Shown: positions 51,100 through 62,200, numbered from the stretch's first letter. The stretch is 64,000 bases of DNA from Monarcha castaneiventris obscurior (GCA_026261815.1 JAMPIT010000541.1:682001-746000); one strand, 5' to 3'. Numbers and translations: made by a program. The notes: a model not told the origin generated them from the letters alone.

Positions 51100-51560
51100 T
51101 CTGACGAATCCATCCCCACAGCTGTGCCTGAGCCCAGAGCCTTTCCAAGGCCTCGCTGTGGGTTTTCCAGGAGGTTCTGGGCAGGCTCTGGGTTCCTCGG
51201 GCCTCGGCACGGCGAGCACAGCCCGGGAGCGGCGGGGCCGGGTGACGGAAGGGCTGTCTGGCACATGGCTGCACAACTCCCACTGCCATTTCTTGCTTTC
51301 CTTTCTAATTGATAACTCCTGCCATCTGTTCCCGAGCCATCCCCCTGCTGTCCTTTCCCACTCACAGTCTCCTGCCCCTGTTCCACCCCTGAGCCCGGGC
51401 TGGGTGCCCCAAGGCTGCTGCCAGGAGCAGGTTGATACCGGGAGTAGCTGGGTGCTGAGATGCTGCTGACAGAGATGTAACACCAGGTCAGCCCGGCCTG
51501 GGCTCTCCTACAGCATTTCACTGGGCTCAGATGCTTCTCTCTCCGTGCTGCTTTAGCTGC
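51100..51560. promoter_or_regulatory. GC-rich CpG cluster about 4 kb upstream of the alternative first exon
   Basis: A locally GC-rich stretch with CpGs densest at 51197-51250 (CCTCGGGCCTCGGCACGGCG, GGGAGCGGCGGGGCCGGGTG). It keeps long frames open on both strands because stop codons are rare in GC-rich DNA. No ATG-splice context or known domain supports coding. It could be an enhancer or a second, minor promoter of the short SHANK2 isoform. Confidence 0.3.
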
Positions 51561-51775
51561 AATTCCCTGAGCAAACTCCACGGGATTTTTAATTCAGAAA
51601 AATAATTAAAAAAATAAAAACCAAACCCAAACTCTTCGCTTTATAAAATCGGTTTCATTGTTGCTCTGAGGTGGATTCCTTCTGATCTGTCACCACTTCC
51701 TGGGTTCATGACCACCTTCTGGCTTTCTGCAATAAGTCAGTAATCTAGAAGCACTGTAGCAGCCTAGGTTGCTGC

Positions 51776-51795
51776 TTTTTTTTTTTTTTTTTTTT
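51776..51795. repeat. T20 homopolymer
   Basis: Twenty consecutive T on the + strand. The minus-strand body that it would tail was not recognised. Confidence 0.95.
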
Positions 51796-54328
51796 CACCC
51801 AAGAGCCTTTATGTTCTTTCCAGTCTATATTTGAATCTCTCTTTTCTTGTCTAACTCTCCATTTGGTGGCTTAGCATACGGGAAGCCTGTTTTATAGTGC
51901 AGAGAAATGCATTTCTACATGCTAAGGACTGAATTTTTAACAAGAACCTAGATGTATGCACCAGCCAGAGGGATTTTTCTGGCAGAAGCTCCAAAATGGA
52001 CAAAATCAAGAAAGAATAAATCGTGGCAATCACAGCTGTGGTTGACCATCTAAGAAGCCTTGGACCTTCAAGGTGTGTTGGAGGAATGATAAAATAAGAG
52101 CATTGAGCATCTAAGTGCCTAAAAATAGATCCTCAAGAGCGTGCAAGTCACCGATTTTCCACAGATTCCTCATAGGGGTTATGGACTCAAACACCCACAA
52201 AAACTGGTGTTGTGAGTGCACAAGAAATGCTCCTCAAAACTAACCTGAGAGCCCATGTTTTGGTGCCTGTTTCAGGTGGCCTTTTCCTCTCAGAGACATC
52301 CCCATGCAGAGCTCCCACACGTTTTTCTGAGCACCTACCAAAGAAGCAGGGAAATGAGGGTTTACCTCACCTCTGTTTGGAAGGTTCCTCATGCTTTTTA
52401 GGTCAAGGATGCTAATGGCTTATGGGTTATATTATGCTTGGGTATAGGCACAGTCAAATTATTTTGTTCTGAGGTGATAACACCGAGGCTACAGTTGTGA
52501 GGCAGAAAATCTTTCAGGAAGGAGTGGAAGCTGCTGGAATATTTCCTTTTTTTAATTTCCCAGCACCGCAGAATTTGGGACTTCTGTTAAAATAAACAAA
52601 TTCTAATAAGCTGTTAGTGAAAATGAGAGAAGCTCCAAAACTGCAGCTGCGAGTGTTCACTGACTTCCTTGATTGTCACATTTTCCCATTGTACAATAGT
52701 GGTTATTGCAGTAGGCTCTGCCATGTAGGAAGGAATGATATTTCCTGCGCTGGGGGAAAGACAGGCAGTTAAATGGAATAAAATAATCACTTGTCAGGTG
52801 CTCTCTCTCATGGTGTAGGTCGGAAAAAGTTCCCACCATTTCCCACGAAACTCAATAATTTCAAGTGACTTTCATATTTTGGATGTTTTTATAACACTGA
52901 TTAGAAACCTCCAGATGATGAAATGTTACAGCTCTGGCAAGAATCTAATAAAAATCCCCCCTGGGATTGATTTTGATTGACTACAGTTGCCTGTCTGTTT
53001 TTATTTTACTGTATATGAACAGACAGGAATGAGCAGGATTGAGTTAACCCTTCCCTGGCCTAATTCCTGTCCTGGGGGGCCTGGGCTGTCCCTGCTCCCA
53101 CCACTGACACCCAGGGAAAGGAAAAAGCAGTTTAAGGGTTCCATTAACACTCGTAGTTCCTTTGTGTTTTGTTGCTCCAAATATAATCAGGGGGACTGGA
53201 TGAAGATACTGGAAAATGGAACCCACACAGGGTTATAATTCAAATTAGTGGCACAGCCCTGGTGGAGCAGTTCGTGTTCTGGAAATTATACTGATACTTC
53301 TGTGGAGCTAATTAATGCACATATTTGTAAGTTAATGAATAAAAGTTCAAAGTTATTCTTTAGGAAGCCTTGCATCTGTTAGAAGTCAAGAAGAAGGTTT
53401 TTTCCTGTCAAATAAAGGTGTTTAATGATGCACATGTGCTATGTCCATTTCCTCTGGTAAGAGTTCCACCTGCTAAGGGTAGTTGATGTCAAAAAGGAAT
53501 TGACCCAAAATATAAAATTATATTAGAGAAATTTTAATTTCTTTATAAATTAAACACTGGGATGTTAAATTAAGTTTAAACTGTTCAATTTATTTATGCC
53601 TACTGATTCCTTTCAGTGCTATGTAACTGTGAGATCACTATGCACACAGACATTAAATCCATTTAAGTAATTTATTTTCTGTCTTTCTTGAAGCAGTTTT
53701 CTCAGTAAGAAACCCCTTGATTTTCCAAATAGATGCATTAGTGATCAGTGGAGAAGCCTGAAATAGAGTAAATATTTGTTACCTGTTGTATAGTTTATGT
53801 TATTAGAAGGCAATTTTTTAATGTAGGTTACTCTTTTTCTTTTAGACAGTGAATTTCCTGTCCTTTGGAATCTTTATATCTTAGATTTAAGTAGATATGC
53901 TTCAAATTTTTGTGGTTTTTAGCACCTCCCCCTCCTTCCTATGTGCCTGTTTCAGTTATTTGCTCTTCCTCTGGAAGCATGTTTGCACTGCCAGGCATAG
54001 CTATCCCTGGGTTTGGTTTTTTTTCAGAATTAGGACTTTCCAAACTTCTCTTGGTTGCATCTTGTGTTTCCTGGCATCTGCATCAAATTTAGCAAACGAG
54101 CTCGGTCAATTATTTTTGGTAATTTTTACTCTGTCCAAAAAGAAATTCTCTTTTATTCCAGCGGGACGGAAGGGGAGGGGAGAAGAATCGTGCTTGTGTC
54201 CCCTCTGTTTCAAACTGGAATATGGGAATGTGGGGAAGTGATTCTGTGTAGGGGCAGGTTTGGCTCCATCCTTAACGTGGTCATTGTGTGAAGCTTGGGG
54301 TGATTCGTGCTTTCTCCTCAGGTCCTTT

Positions 54329-54784
<456 letters not shown>

Positions 54785-54838
54785 TAGCAAAAAGTGAAGA
54801 GAAGAAAGGGAAATCAGTGGGGGGGGAAAGGAACAGAT

Positions 54839-54904
54839 AGCAAAAAGGAAACAGGGGAAAGGCAATAGATAGGGGAAGGGCAATAAACAGCAAAAAGCGA
54901 ACAA
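54839..54904 (+). repeat. Imperfect duplication with AGCAAAAAG borders
   Basis: AGCAAAAAGGAAAC near 54839 and AGCAAAAAGCGAAC near 54890 flank two related units, GGGGAAAGGCAATAGATA and GGGGAAGGGCAATAAACA. It links the polypurine tract to the CpG island. Confidence 0.6.
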
Positions 54905-55250
54905 GCAGCGGGATGCTCTGTGCACCGAGGGGAAGGTGTGCGAGTTGAGAGCGAGGGGCAGGTCCCCGGCAGCCCCCAGCGCTGGCCGAGCTCTCCCGTA
55001 CCCAGGCGCGGCTGCTCGGGCCCTTCCCGGTGGCAAACGGGAATTGCTGGCCCCGGAGCCCCGCAGCTGCCGGTGGCAAACGGGAATTGCTGGCCCCGGA
55101 GCCCCGCAGCTGCCGGTGGCAAACGGGAATTGCTGGCCCCGGAGCCCCGCAGCTCCCGGTCCCGGGGCGCTCCCGCAGGAGCTGCGGAGCGGGAGCAGCG
55201 TGAGCCCTGCGGGGCTGTGGCGGCGGCAGCTCCACATGACTAATGCTGCG
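54905..55250 (+). promoter_or_regulatory. SHANK2: CpG island, inferred internal promoter of the short SHANK2 isoform
   Basis: By eye there are more than 30 CpGs in about 345 bp, while the surrounding intron is CpG-poor and AT-rich. It includes GC-rich patches such as CCCAGGCGCGGCTGCTCGGG and GGCGGCGGCAGC and has no TATA box. It ends about 390 bp upstream of the ATG at 55638, which starts the ankyrin-less isoform, and it is on the correct side of it. CpG islands are the usual promoters of brain scaffold genes. That this one drives the short isoform is inferred from position; no transcript start can be read from sequence. Confidence 0.65.
55028..55156 (+). repeat. Three 43-bp tandem repeats within the CpG island
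   Basis: Units are at 55028-55070, 55071-55113 and 55114-55156. Each begins CGGTGGCAAACGGGAATTGC and ends GCCCCGCAGCTGC; only the last two or three bases of the third unit differ. The 43-bp unit is not a multiple of 3, so the repeat is not a protein repeat. It carries about five CpGs per unit. Confidence 0.97.
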
Positions 55251-55266
55251 AGAGACAGCAGGAGAG

Positions 55267-55331
55267 CTTTTTTTTTTTTTTCCCTCCCTCTTCTTCTTCT
55301 TCTTCCCTTTTTTTTTTTTTTTTTTTTTTTT
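55267..55331 (+). repeat. 65-nt polypyrimidine tract
   Basis: The run is T13, CCCTCCCTC, then four TTC units, CCC and T21. It is followed at once by GAGCAG, so it could serve as the pyrimidine tract of a splice acceptor with AG at 55336-55337. That use is speculative. Confidence 0.9.
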
Positions 55332-55599
55332 GAGCAGCTCCAGTCTGTGCACAGTTGGCTCCCAGCTGACAGACAGAATGTGGGGTGGGCTTTGTCACCA
55401 GAACGCTGGGTACTGCATGCCCAGCTATGCTCGCAATTCCACAGTGCCCAGAAACCTGCTGCTTATGTCAGGGTGCAGCCAGCCTGAACACATAGAAATT
55501 GGGTAGCTTGATTGTTTTTGTTTTTTTTTTTTAAATATATATTATTATTATTATTTTTTATTTTTTATTTTTTTGCCTCTTTTCTTCCCTGCAAAGGTT

Positions 55600-55606
55600 A
55601 TATAAT
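55600..55606 (+). promoter_or_regulatory. TATATAA motif just upstream of the short-isoform ATG
   Basis: TATATAA is a good TATA-box match. A start 30 bp downstream would leave a leader of under 10 nt, so it is more likely part of the 5' UTR. Confidence 0.15.
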
Positions 55607-55628
55607 GAGGGGATTGCTGCTAAAGTAA
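55605..55628 (+). promoter_or_regulatory. SHANK2: 7-codon upstream ORF before the short-isoform start
   Basis: ATG AGG GGA TTG CTG CTA AAG TAA encodes MRGLLLK and stops 9 nt before the SHANK2 ATG at 55638. Its start has A at -3 (and A at +4), a usable Kozak context similar to the main start. If the transcript begins upstream of 55605, ribosomes meet this ORF first. With only 9 nt between stop and start, reinitiation would be inefficient, so the uORF would damp translation. Confidence 0.5.
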
Positions 55629-55637
55629 AAAGGGAAA

Positions 55638-55674
55638 ATGAAGTCTTTGTTAAATGCCTTCACAAAGAAAGAAG
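55638..55674 (+). CDS. SHANK2: SHANK2 alternative first coding exon of the ankyrin-less isoform (MKSLLNAFTKKE)
   Basis: The ATG at 55638 opens 12 codons, MKSLLNAFTKKE, and then G with a GTAAGC donor at 55675. This is the N-terminus I recall for the mammalian SHANK2/ProSAP1 isoform without ankyrin repeats, where it runs straight into VPFREAP. The exon leaves in phase 1 and joins 58979 to give KKE-V-PFREAPTYSN. Purine at -3 supports the start. The product would begin just upstream of the SH3 domain and lack the SPN and ankyrin modules. It would therefore lose the N-terminal partners but keep the SH3, PDZ, proline-rich and SAM functions that lie further downstream. No other ATG-donor pair nearby matches a SHANK start. 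Confidence 0.93.
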
Positions 55675-58600
55675 GTAAGCGATGAAAGCAGAACACTTTG
55701 ATGTTTCAGACTGGTGTTTTCTTGTGTACATTTAATATGATGGGCTTAGTGACTCTATAATTAATCAGTTCCTGGGATTTCTTTTTCAAAATTATTTGAT
55801 GTTAGACAGTCCATTTAGGCAAGTGGTTATTAAAGCTGGATGTGACTTTATTCCTTTCAGGATTTTCTCTGAAGAATCAAGTAGTTATAAAAATGTTTTT
55901 GTTCCCTAAGAAATGCATTTGGAATTTCCTGCAGAAGGATTTTCCTAGGTGAATTTTGTCAGTGAACGGTGCTGAATTGCCCCTTCAGATGTATGAAGTG
56001 CCAGGAATAGAATTCAGAGAGCTGGAGGAAGGATTATGTGGTACTTTCAAGTATGCTTTTAGGGATGATAAATTTAAACTTTTGGGGCATGGAATTAGTT
56101 CAGGCATTTTCATGTCATTTTATATCAAGTGTTTTTTTCCCAAACAAGTTTTGCCACAGTTATTCTTGCAGTTCTGAAACGTGGTGAAATATTAAGGAAA
56201 AGCAGAGTCCAACAGGGACTAAAGTATGGACATTTGCATTTCATAATTTTGTGTTGTAGTTATGGTTTTTAATTGTGAAAATAATATAAATAATGTTGAT
56301 AAGAAGCAGCTAAAAAAATATCCACCCACTTACAGTTTGCAGATTGCTGGGGAAAAGAAACAGTTGGGTGGAATATTAATCACTTCAGGCACAGAAATGC
56401 TTATTTTTAACTCTTTCTATAAAAGATTTGTGTTAGACACGCATCAATTGGTGTCATTAGTTGTCCCCTTCCCTGTTTATTTCCTGTAGTAAAGCCTAAT
56501 TTTGCTCGTAGTTTTCTCCTCAAGAACAGAACATTAACAGCAAAGCAAAAGCTAAACTCTTAAACGGGCTCGTGAAATGCTCCTGAGGTGTGTGAGGGAA
56601 AAAGAATTGCTCTGCTGTGGTGCCTGGAGGGAGGTTTCTCCCTTCTGTGGGTACAGATGTGCTCTGTGGCTCGCTGGCTGTGCTGTCACCGTGCTGTCCT
56701 TGTCCTCCCACCTCTGCCATCTGCACAGATCCCTCTCCAGAGTCCCAGCAAACACCCCCAAAACCCTGGAAATACTTCACTTTCTCAGCCTGTGGCTGCA
56801 GGGGCTGGGCAGGCTGTTCTCAGCTTCACGAGGAATCCAAACCTGAGGGTCAGAGCCAATTTTTCCTGAATCCAAGGCAAACTTTGATGACCTGGGGCAG
56901 AGCATAAGACCTTCAGGTAGCAAACCTGAGTGTGCCAAGCATCCCCTGTATTCAGTTTGTGTGTGTGCTCCTTGACTGAATTCTCCTTTGTTGGACCTGG
57001 GAAAGATCCCCATCTTCAATGGAGTAATTTCTGGAGTCATATTCCAAATGCCAAAAATAAAGGAATGCAGGAATGTCACAGCTCTGCCCCACACATCAGC
57101 CTAAGGGTCTGCATGTGCCAGTTTTGGGGATAAATGCTGTGAGTTTGCTGTAAGTTAGCACAAACTGGGGCTTCCACGGTGACATCTGAGGCACCAAGGT
57201 GCTCTCATGACACCCTCGGCTGCTTTGAAACCTTCAAGAAATATGGAATGGGGAAAAACTTGAAATGTCAGGAGACTTATACAGAGTTTCTGCCAGTTTC
57301 TAGCATAAACATTGGACTTCTGTGCTTTGTCCCCTTTAACAGCTTTTAAAGGCTACTTCCCTTATTTCAAAGGAAACATGGAAATGGATTGAAGCCCTTT
57401 CTGTGCATGCTGTTCCCATGTTTGGTTGTTCTGATGTTGTCGAGTTGTTTACTAGAGAAAGTTTCAGCTCACTGGAAATACAAAGGATGTTATTGTAAAA
57501 TATTCAGAATTGTAGTTAATCGTAAACTGATTCTGGTGAAAATGATACAAACCGTTCCTTTACTTGCAGTTCCATCTCTATTTTATGCTATAAATATTCT
57601 CTCAGATTTGCTCTGAAACATTAAATTTTGCTTTGTTCTCTCAATTAAAGGCTCTATTTCAAGGCAGGACAGATTGATTCATATGTATATTCATATTTAT
57701 GTGAATTTATTTACTTGCACAGTATGACAGACATTCTTATTCTGTTTTTTGTGTGGTTTTGAAGGGTATTGAATGAGTAGACATTTCTGGCTGTTTATAA
57801 ATGGCACTTACTGGCACTTTAGACATGTAGGATGATACTTTGTGGGGCTTCTTTCCTAATTTAAATATGATTTTTTTTCTTTGAGAATTACAAGAGCTCA
57901 GTGAAGCCCTCAGGATAATGTCTGGCTGCCTTTTGTAAGTTATGCCACTGTGACTTTTCAGGTGTAAATCTGTGCACTTTGGCTCAGGTCCTGTGACCCT
58001 GAGAGCTCCACTGAGAGAAATTAATGAGGGCAGATGCAATAATGGGGATCAAGGCCAGCATGAGGTTTTGGGGTCAAATCCTTTATGACAGGGCAGGAAA
58101 TTCCATCACATCTAGTGATGTCTGGGTGCTTTTTCATCAGGGACTTTGCCTTCTAAGTGGCACCTGGAACAAACTGACCTGCTGGAGTGGGGAAAGGAGA
58201 TCTGGAAAATTGTGTGAGTGAGGGAGGGCTGGACCCTGTGCTCTGAGTTGGATTTGTAGTGCCCTTGCTTTGTTTGGCGTTGTGGCTGTTTCATTAAGGA
58301 GTTGATTGGAGCCTTTGGATCCATGCAGTGGTGCTCCCTCTGGGCCGTGGCACGTGATGGAGCCGGGTATTACCCTGGGGTGATATGCTCTATATACAAT
58401 AGTAATGGATGTGGTAGCAATGCCAGGATTAGAAAGAGGGGAATGCCTAGGGATTGCAGCAGTGTAATAGAGTTCTGCCAGGAGAGGAAGCCGTGTCCTC
58501 GATTCTTAACCTGGAAGATGGGGATAAGGTGACTGTTCACAGATTTCAGGTTAGGCCTGAACTTGAGATGGACCAGTTTGGGTGCCAGCTGGGGGATGGA

Positions 58601-58978
58601 AGCTGCAAGTGCACGCCTCAGGAATTCTGGGCAGCCCTATTCTATGCCTTTCTGTCTGAATGTGACAGCACAGCAGGAAAATGAACTTTCTGAGCCTCAA
58701 ACTTGGCAATAATGAGGTGTTTCCCATTTCCTAGAGCACAGTTCAGACTCTTCAGCAGGCTCATGGCACTGGTGCTGCCTCACCATTTATTCGAGCCAGC
58801 AAACAGGTTAACGCTGCTCTGTTGTTTTTGATTTAATGATGTTCTAAAGATAATTTGATCAGCTCTGCTGGCAAGGTGGAGTTTCTGTCTCTGCAGAAGA
58901 AACAATGCCATATGTTGCATGCGGTGGTAATGAATGTGAAAGCCTCTGAGATCACCCTCCGTGTCTCTCTTTGCACAG
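55675..58978 (+). other. SHANK2: Intron between the alternative first exon and the linker exon (3.3 kb)
   Basis: This is the end of the 40-kb intron of the long transcript and the whole first intron of the short one. It holds no recognisable exon or repeat. It ends in the acceptor GTCTCTCTTTGCACAG at 58963-58978. A 76-codon frame at 58454-58684 was inspected and matched nothing I know. Confidence 0.8.
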
Positions 58979-59288
58979 TGCCCTTTAGGGAGGCTCCCAC
59001 CTACTCCAACAGGAGGAGGAGGCCTCCCAGCACCTTGGCAGCCCCCCGGATCCTGCTCCGCTCCAACAGCGACAACAACCTGAACATCAACAACCTCCCC
59101 GAGTGGTCGGCCTCCTCCTCCGCCTCTTCACACCGCAGCCTTTCCCCTCACCTGCTCCAACAGATGCAGAATAATCCCAATGGAACTGTAAAAACCGTGG
59201 GGAGTTACACTCCGTCCTCCCGGAGCCGCTCGCCGTCCCTCAACAGGCTGGGAGAGGATGCCAAGAGGCAGCAGCACAGGCACATCAG
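58979..59288 (+). CDS. SHANK2: SHANK2 linker exon between ankyrin and SH3 domains (310 nt)
   Basis: Read in phase 1 it gives VPFREAPTYSNRRRRPPSTL, then LLRSNSDNNLN, LSPHLLQQM, VGSYTPSSRSRSPSLNRLG and KRQQHRHI. The NRRRRPP, RSNSDNNLN and RSRSPSLNRL motifs identify SHANK2; SHANK3 has quite different sequence here. The exon is rich in Ser, Arg, Asn and Pro and has no folded domain. It holds several R-x-x-S sites suited to basophilic kinases. The acceptor is CACAG at 58974-58978 and the donor is GTGAGT from 59289. It is shared by the long and short isoforms and joins either 18872 or 55674. GC content is well above that of the flanking introns. The middle part (NINNLPEWSASSSASSHR) differs from the mammalian version I recall. 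Confidence 0.96.
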
Positions 59289-62200
59289 GTGAGTTCTGGC
59301 TGTTTCGCAGCACGAGGGATCCCTGAAGGCACCACGCTGGCCTGCCACGTTCCTTTCTGTTATTTGCACTCTCTGTAATGTGGAGTCTTTCATTCTCAGC
59401 ACACTGGGCCATGCCCAAGTGTGAATATTTGAACTGGAAGCACCAAAGCCAGCTGTTTCCTCACAGAGCTCCAGCAGCCAGGCAGACTTGCAAGTTCAGC
59501 AGTGGCTTAACACAGAGTTGCACCTCCAGATTGAGGTGCTGGCTCTGCACATCTTCCCATGGCTGAAATAAGGACTGCATTTAACAGCAAAGCAAACTGT
59601 TCCTGGGATATCTGGTCCCTTCATTGGTCATGCCTGGAAGCTGTGTTGGAGCTGCTCATGGGTGATGGAGCAGAGGTTGTTTAAGTTCTCTCTTCTGTAG
59701 GTGTGTGCTGAACCAAAGTGTGAAATAGAGGGAGTAATGTGATCTAGCAGGCATTCTGGGCAAATATCCTACAGCTCTGTCCCACTGGAGAGCAAATCCT
59801 GACTAATTACAGTCATGTTGGTATTGTAAGCCATGGAATAAAGCAGAAGGCTGGCGCTAAGTTTTGATCACAGCTGGGGGCTGCAGCTTTGAGAAGCCAC
59901 TGCCCTGGACTCAGGAACTCCTGTCAAATGTGGAAGAGATGGAACTGCACCAGGACAAGGGGTTGAAGTGCTGCAAAAATGCAGGGAGACATCAGAGCTG
60001 AGCACTGCTGGACAGAAGCAGAGCTCACATGTTTTGGCCAAACACATTGAACTCACTAGTCATTTAAAAATCAGGCTTTGTCTGTCGTGTTTCCTAATAT
60101 ATATATATATAAATATCTGCATTTCAGAGTAGAGGAGGACTTGGGCATTGTCAAGAGATGCAGCTGTTGGTTTCTCTTTGCTGTTTGTAGGTGCAAGGGA
60201 TCTTCAGTGGAGTTTCCGAGTCAGTAAAACAAAATGTCGTATAGCTCACACTGCCTCTCACCTTGCCTGTTCCTCTGCTCTCCCCAGCCCCAGGCACCCA
60301 AACTGGCAGGCTCTGTTTGGGGTGGAAACAATGCTGCTGGACAGGGGAGATCTGCTGTGTTGGGAGGCAAAGTTGTCTGGAATGTGGGAAAGAGTGGAAT
60401 TAAAGGGAAGGAAGGGGACACATTTCTTATGCCGGTGGTTTCATGCTCATCTTGCTTTGTCGTATGTTACAATAATGGCAAAAGTTCATTTAGGTATAAT
60501 TTGGGTGGCATTTCCTCACAGAGCCCAGTATCAGCTTAAAAATAGTCTTCCATGAGGCTTCAGCTGAGTGAGGAGTGGCTGTGAGGTGCCTTTCAGAGAA
60601 TGAAGGTTTTTGTGTTCCACTGGACCCTTCTGATGCCACCAGAGAGGGAGGTTCTACCTTAGTGAATCACCTTCAGTGATTATTTTAGCTGAAAGGGATA
60701 AAAAGTGCCTTTTCCTCAATGTTCCTGGGATAACACACTTCAAATTCCAGAAATATAAACAATCCTTTGAGCTGGGGATAACAATTAGAATTGTTTTTTT
60801 GACTAAGCAAACATTTACTTGCTTTGACTTTATTCAACCTCTTTTCCTCTTCCCTTTCCAAGAAGTGGCTCAGATGATGGCAGAAACCAATTTAGTGCCT
60901 GAGAGTTTGTGGATATGAAATTTTGTCTTTCTCTTAGTGCCTCAGCATCACAGCTACTGACAGTGCTACCCAGCTGCAGACTTCCCTCTGTGCCACCAAG
61001 AGTGGTTTCAGAGAAGTCCAGAGTATGTGCAAGTCCTGAGAACAGACCTGGAAGCTCTCTAAATTCAAAGACAACTAAAAGGATTTTATACATAATTTTT
61101 CCTGCAAATAATGCCTTTTCTTGCCACAGGCCCATTTTACAGTCAGGAACATCACCTTATATGAGACTTTCCTCACAGATTTTGTTTAACTGCGTGACCA
61201 CCTACTTACTGTCAGCTGAATGTGGGAATTTTTGCTGTCTCTGCTTATTATTTGCAAATAATAACGAATAATAGCAGTCACCACGAAGCTGTTGCTCCCC
61301 TGAGATGGAAAAGCCCTTTTTGACCGAGCAGGAGGTTGGGTTGTGGAGTGGAAGCAGCCAGAAGGGGCAGGGTGATGGAGGAGGTCAGACTGTGACAAAG
61401 GGTTAATGAGGTTTGAGGGATTTGTGCTGTGGAGAGGTGCTGGAAAGCGATGCTGGAAGAGGTTCGTGTGACCTTTGCAGCCCGGGTGGCTCAGGTGTTT
61501 TAACTCCTCAGGCTGAAAGAGGAGAGATTTAGATTGGATATTAGGAAGAAATTCTGTCCTGAGAGGGTGGCGAAGCACTTGAACTGATTTCCCAGAGAAG
61601 CTGTGGCTGCCCCATCCCTGGAAGTGTCCAAGGCCAGGCTGGAACAACCTGGTCCAGTGGAATGCGTCCCTGCCCATGGCAGGGGTGGCACTGGATGCTC
61701 TTAAAGGTCCCTTCCAAGCCAAACTGTTCTGTGATTCTCATGAGGCCGTTGCTTTCCACAGCAAAGTGCTCGGGGGGGAAGCTGGGAATGCAAGGGAAGG
61801 GACAGCCTTCCTGTGGAACTTACCCCACAGAAATCAGTGAATGAGGTGCCAGCACAGCCTCAGTCAGGGCCAAGCTGCCAAGGACGGCCACCTTCTCCTG
61901 GATGAGAGGGAAACATGTCCACACAGCTCCTGAAATCTCCGCATCCTCCTCCCGCTCCTTCCTGGCATGGCACTTGCTGGGCTTGGAGCCCACGCTGGGC
62001 ACAAGCAAGGGAGAGGAAAGATCTCTTTCTAAAAAGTCCTGCACCCCACGTTGCAGCCCTGATTTCCATTAGTGAGCCTGTTGCCTGAGAAGTTCTGCAT
62101 TCCTTGTGTGGGTTTAATGTGCCATTTCCCTTTTCTCTTTCAGCAAGAGAGAAAATGAATGTATCTTCTGTGCTCGCAGTTAAAGTAGATGCTGGGAGAT

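Larger units (their letters stand above)
38339..54328 (+). other. SHANK2: SHANK2 40-kb intron, third part
   Basis: Intronic DNA without recognisable exons. It holds a third LTR-like segment (about 44200-44795), two nested short duplications (46061-46155), a CTCF-like motif (48075-48090), an A24 run (50900-50923), a GC-rich CpG cluster (about 51100-51560) and a T20 run (51776-51795). Open frames of up to 183 codons over the GC-rich cluster have low-complexity composition and no recognisable domain. Confidence 0.75.
55338..55637 (+). other. SHANK2: Putative 5' untranslated region of the short SHANK2 transcript
   Basis: This sequence lies between the CpG island and the ATG at 55638. Its first 170 bp are of mixed, exon-like composition. 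Then come an AT-rich run with ATT units (about 55535-55575), a pyrimidine tract and GCAAAG (AG at 55595-55596). Two readings are possible: one continuous 5' UTR, or a noncoding exon spliced to an exon starting at 55597. No strong donor (GTRAGT) is visible between 55338 and 55560, which favours the continuous reading. Confidence 0.4.

Noticed and set aside
51030..51581. 183-codon minus-strand frame and overlapping 124- and 146-codon frames
   Set aside because: The frames stay open because the region is GC-rich. The translations are Gly/Ser/Pro-rich low complexity with no recognisable motif; treated as a CpG cluster instead.
55243..55506. 87-codon frame beginning MLRETAGEL over the polypyrimidine tract
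   Set aside because: Its first third is poly-Phe from the T/C tract. The rest falls in the putative 5' UTR and does not join a SHANK reading frame.
55600..55606. TATATAA as the core promoter of the short isoform
   Set aside because: It would place the start only a few bases before the ATG; the CpG island upstream is the better candidate.
58454..58684. 76-codon frame that looks protein-like in composition
   Set aside because: No known domain and not in splice phase with the SHANK2 exons.
61186..61722. 178-codon minus-strand frame
   Set aside because: Most of it is the antisense of the CR1 3' fragment at 61505-61740.
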